Assembly (NCBI RefSeq): GCF_947623445.1
Contig: NC_135241.1
Coordinates: 20,214,501 to 20,278,500 of the forward strand
Length of the DNA: 64,000 nt
Origin: Clavelina lepadiformis
Lineage: Eukaryota > Chordata > Ascidiacea > Aplousobranchia > Clavelinidae
Reading direction: 5' to 3'
The position numbers were made by a program, and so were the translations under genes. Position 1 is the stretch's first letter. Each line of letters starts with the position of its first letter. The notes below the pieces were generated by a model that was given only the letters and a program-made list of their open reading frames with translations, was not told where the DNA came from and did not search any database. Below are positions 61,271 to 64,000 of this stretch, piece by piece.

Positions 61271-62449
61271 GCTTAACTTCAAGAAATGTCACCATTAGCT
61301 GTCGCTCACGAGATTACGTACAGCAGAGCCGATCGAAGTGGTGATCAGGTCTAGCGAATGGCTAATACCTGATTTGACTTAAGTTTGCATATTATATGAT
61401 ACCTGATCCGAAGCAATATTTGAAAATGTAGATCTCCACACTAAGTATAGTTGGTGAATTAGTTAATATGCACTATAAGTCTTTCAGTTAAGCCTATTCT
61501 ACAGCTTAGATGTCCATTAAAAACCCCTTTTATCGCTACTGGCTGACTGGAAAGATTGTGTGATGCAGCGGATTTATCCGGCGCAGAAAGTTTACTTTAG
61601 CGCCAATTTTCTGTCGAAAAATTGCCGTTTTTCCCCATATTCTTTATTATAAGTATTGCGTTGGTGTGGCCCAAATTTTTGCATAACGTTTATTGGCGCA
61701 TTTATCCGGCGCACTGAAAGCAAACTTTCCAGTTGTGCTCTTTGTCATAGTTTTGTGCAACGTGGCCATGAACCGTATCACTGCGGAGTAAGTTATGTTA
61801 GTTTCTGCCAAGATCTTGAATGTACAGTAGCAAAGTTCCGGTGTGCAAGTGTGTTCCGAACGCAGTTGTGAATCGGAAGTCCTCACTAATTTTTTCCTGC
61901 TGTTTTACAAAATCTGGAAGTTAGGTTAGAACAAATTGCTGTTCTACATAATAAGGTTGTATGCTTGTGCAACTTGTAGTCTATAGCGGAAAGTGTGGCG
62001 CCTACCTGCCTGCACGCACGAGATTCATCATCGTGCACTCCAAACTTTTTTACCCGGTACTTCATAACGATTTATAATAAATAAACAAAGAATTAAGACT
62101 TCTTGCATGCCATTCCACTAAAATTTGTGTTTTGCACGCACAATTTGTTGTCGAAAATTGTTGTACTTTACAGTTAAGCTTGTAGCGTGTTGAATACTTA
62201 CTATTTAAGCGTATGTACAGTAGTACCAAGCATAAATTTCTTTCATTTGAAAAGTTTCACCTAAAATAACAATTTATTTTGTGGTTTCATACCACAATTG
62301 AGGTGGGATTTTTCAAAACCACTTACAAGAATGCTTTAGTAATGACAATTCCAAAGCATGTGATTTTTTTTAACTATTTGTTTTTCTTCAAAGAAATGCA
62401 CTTTTGTAAAGAAAAGAATTTCTAGCTTTGGCATATACACGCAAGTGAA

Positions 62450-63820
62450 ATGTCTCCAGCATATGCTCGAGAGGTGCAAGATACCCAAGAAATTGTTCTT
62501 GAAAACAAAAAAGTTTTAGTTGAAAAAGTCCACCTTGCTGGATTGCAAAGGACGAAAGCAGATTACTTGGCTGAAGATGTAAAACCTCTATTTAAATGTG
62601 AATCATTTCTAGAGACCTATCAGCTGTCTTTGATATGCAAAAGGAAGCTTATGAAGAAGGGAATTTTCAAGGAGGTCGACGTACTCATAGATACAACAGC
62701 AGCATACAAAGATTCTTCTGATGAAGGGATTCAAGTCATTTTTAAAGTCAAAGAGCGTGGATCATTGTGTGGAGAGGCGAAGACAGAAATGTCAAATACA
62801 GAGAAACCACGCTGGTTAATGAGAATCATTTCTCCAAATTTGTTTGGTCGTGGAGAATCACTCAGTGCATCTTTCTCTCACTCCCTAAGTAGCTCATCTG
62901 TGTTATACCAGCCCACCGATTTCTCTATTGGTTTCACAAAACCTTACCAAAACGATGCAAACATGCAGCTTTTGTTACTGCAACAAAAAGAAGATTGCCC
63001 GTGGGCACAGTATGACCAAACTTTCAGGGGTTTTAAGACGGTTTTTGACTTCCCACTTCTTGGAAACCAGCACAGTCTTGAGTGGCAAGGAATGTGGAGA
63101 GAATTGGCTTGTTCCAACGTTGGCACTGCATTTGAGGTTCGGCAGCAGATGGGCCATTCCCTTAAATCATCTCTGCTTCATACTATGGTGCTGGATAGAA
63201 CAGATGATGCGATCCTACCGAAGCGTGGATTTCACTTGAAACTGACTGAGGAGTTTGCTGGTTTAGGTGGTGATGTGAAGTTTATCAAGGAGAGGCTTGA
63301 ATCAAGTCTTCATGCTACTCTCTTCCAAAAGATCACATTAGGACTTGGTTTTCAAGCTGGATTCTTGCTTCCATATGGCACCAATAATAAAACTTGCATT
63401 ACTGACAAGTTTTTCATAGGTGGACCTCTAACGCTTCGTGGGTTTGAAACAAACTCAGTGGGTAATGAAACCTGTGGTAATTTTATTGGGTCCAATGCGT
63501 TTTGGATGGTTGGGGGACATATTTACACCCCGCTTCCATTTTATTGGTCTCGTTTTGGAAGAGGATCTTGGCTTGATAACTTTCGTTTTCATGGGTTTGT
63601 AAATGCTGGCAATGCGTTTGATATTGACTTCAAAGCTACCTTTGCTAGTAATGCTGAAAATGCCAAAAAAGATATTCGATTGTCGTATGGCTTTGGACTT
63701 GTGTACAAGTTTATGAATGCTGCACGCTTTGAACTTAACTTCTGTATACCTATTAAAGCACAATCTACGGACAGGCTGTGCGACGGAGTGCAATTTGGCA
63801 TTGGTGTGAGCTCGGTTTAA
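62450..63820 (+). CDS. samm50: SAMM50 (Sam50/Tob55), mitochondrial outer-membrane beta-barrel assembly protein, intronless
   Basis: Core of the mitochondrial SAM complex, which inserts beta-barrel proteins into the outer membrane and takes part in cristae-junction organisation. The ORF has 456 aa against about 469 in vertebrates. One N-terminal POTRA domain (about 18-105) includes VLVEKVHLAGLQRTKADYL and KGIFKEVDVLID. A 16-strand Omp85-type barrel occupies about 110-456. LRGFE (329-333) is the conserved loop-6 motif that inserts into the barrel. The C-terminal strands contain ARFELNFCIPI and CDGVQFGIGVSSV, very similar to known SAMM50 ends. No intron interrupts the ORF. The start was chosen as the first ATG and gives a family-like length. 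An upstream pyrimidine tract ending CTTCAAAG may be a leader acceptor. Confidence 0.95.
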   Translation: MSPAYAREVQDTQEIVLENKKVLVEKVHLAGLQRTKADYLAEDVKPLFKCESFLETYQLSLICKRKLMKKGIFKEVDVLIDTTAAYKDSSDEGIQVIFKVKERGSLCGEAKTEMSNTEKPRWLMRIISPNLFGRGESLSASFSHSLSSSSVLYQPTDFSIGFTKPYQNDANMQLLLLQQKEDCPWAQYDQTFRGFKTVFDFPLLGNQHSLEWQGMWRELACSNVGTAFEVRQQMGHSLKSSLLHTMVLDRTDDAILPKRGFHLKLTEEFAGLGGDVKFIKERLESSLHATLFQKITLGLGFQAGFLLPYGTNNKTCITDKFFIGGPLTLRGFETNSVGNETCGNFIGSNAFWMVGGHIYTPLPFYWSRFGRGSWLDNFRFHGFVNAGNAFDIDFKATFASNAENAKKDIRLSYGFGLVYKFMNAARFELNFCIPIKAQSTDRLCDGVQFGIGVSSV

Positions 63821-64000
63821 TATGCAACTTAAACTGAAAAAATCCTTTTGGTACAACCTCTCCATTTTTTCCTATCATGTATGTAAAGTGATTAAATTGT
63901 GTTTTAAAAAGCAAATTAAAATGAATGAAACTGCTTGTTCGTTTTTGTCTTTTCTTCTTATCTGTAGACAAAGATATAGTACAATGGCAATGTCAAACAA
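63821..64000. other. 3' flank of SAMM50
   Basis: No canonical AATAAA was found; ATTAAA near 63892 is a possible variant poly(A) signal. The window ends here. Confidence 0.4.

Larger units (their letters stand above)
58342..62449. other. Intergenic upstream of SAMM50
   Basis: No coding exon is recognised. The region holds hairpins at 61042-61073 and 61177-61270. Repeated TTTATCCGGCGCA segments occur at 61571-61583 and 61700-61712. Confidence 0.45.

Noticed and set aside
62928..63239. Open frames overlapping SAMM50 on both strands
   Set aside because: They are shadows of the SAMM50 coding frame.

Overview
The window is eukaryotic. Coding sequence lies in short exons with GT/AG borders, base composition is AT-rich, and all the recognisable genes are metazoan. 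The gene set, small introns, a complete Mef2 gene and an abundance of small DNA transposons fit an ascidian such as Ciona. That assignment is an inference; nothing in the window proves the species.

Layout. 0.3-3.8 kb (-): a nine-exon rhodopsin-like GPCR that can be rebuilt from start to stop in consistent splice phase. 5.7-7.0 kb: a non-autonomous Tol2-like hAT element. 8.0-10.3 kb (-): a decayed tandem duplicate of the GPCR. 11.5-14.3 kb (-): the SET-domain histone H4K20 methyltransferase Suv4-20h (KMT5B/C). 17.0-18.7 kb (+): a CyaB-type CYTH-domain protein. 21.1-22.6 kb (+): a small heat-shock protein. 24.1-29.4 kb (-): a compact, divergent calpain closest to calpain-10. 30.0-38.0 kb: a transposon-rich block with a 7-kb-spaced inverted repeat, LINE debris, a full-length 4.4-kb hAT transposon with intact transposase and perfect 8-bp target duplication, a decayed second hAT transposase inside it, and a small hAT MITE. 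39.8-49.2 kb (-): the complete ten-exon coding part of Mef2. 49.2-62.4 kb: about 13 kb in which I find no protein gene, only a foldback/MULE-like element at 57.6 kb and hairpins near 61 kb. 62.5-63.8 kb (+): an intronless SAMM50 gene.

The host genes do not form a pathway: chromatin (Suv4-20h), transcription (Mef2), proteostasis (small HSP, calpain), mitochondrial outer-membrane assembly (SAMM50), signalling (GPCR) and phosphate metabolism (CYTH). They are ordinary unlinked eukaryotic neighbours. The points of most interest are the apparently intact hAT transposon, the foldback element, the divergent calpain whose catalytic residues are spread over three exons, and the GPCR pair, one working and one dead, with a degenerate DRY motif. 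All exon borders were derived by hand from reading frame, GT/AG sites and phase continuity; no transcript evidence was available.
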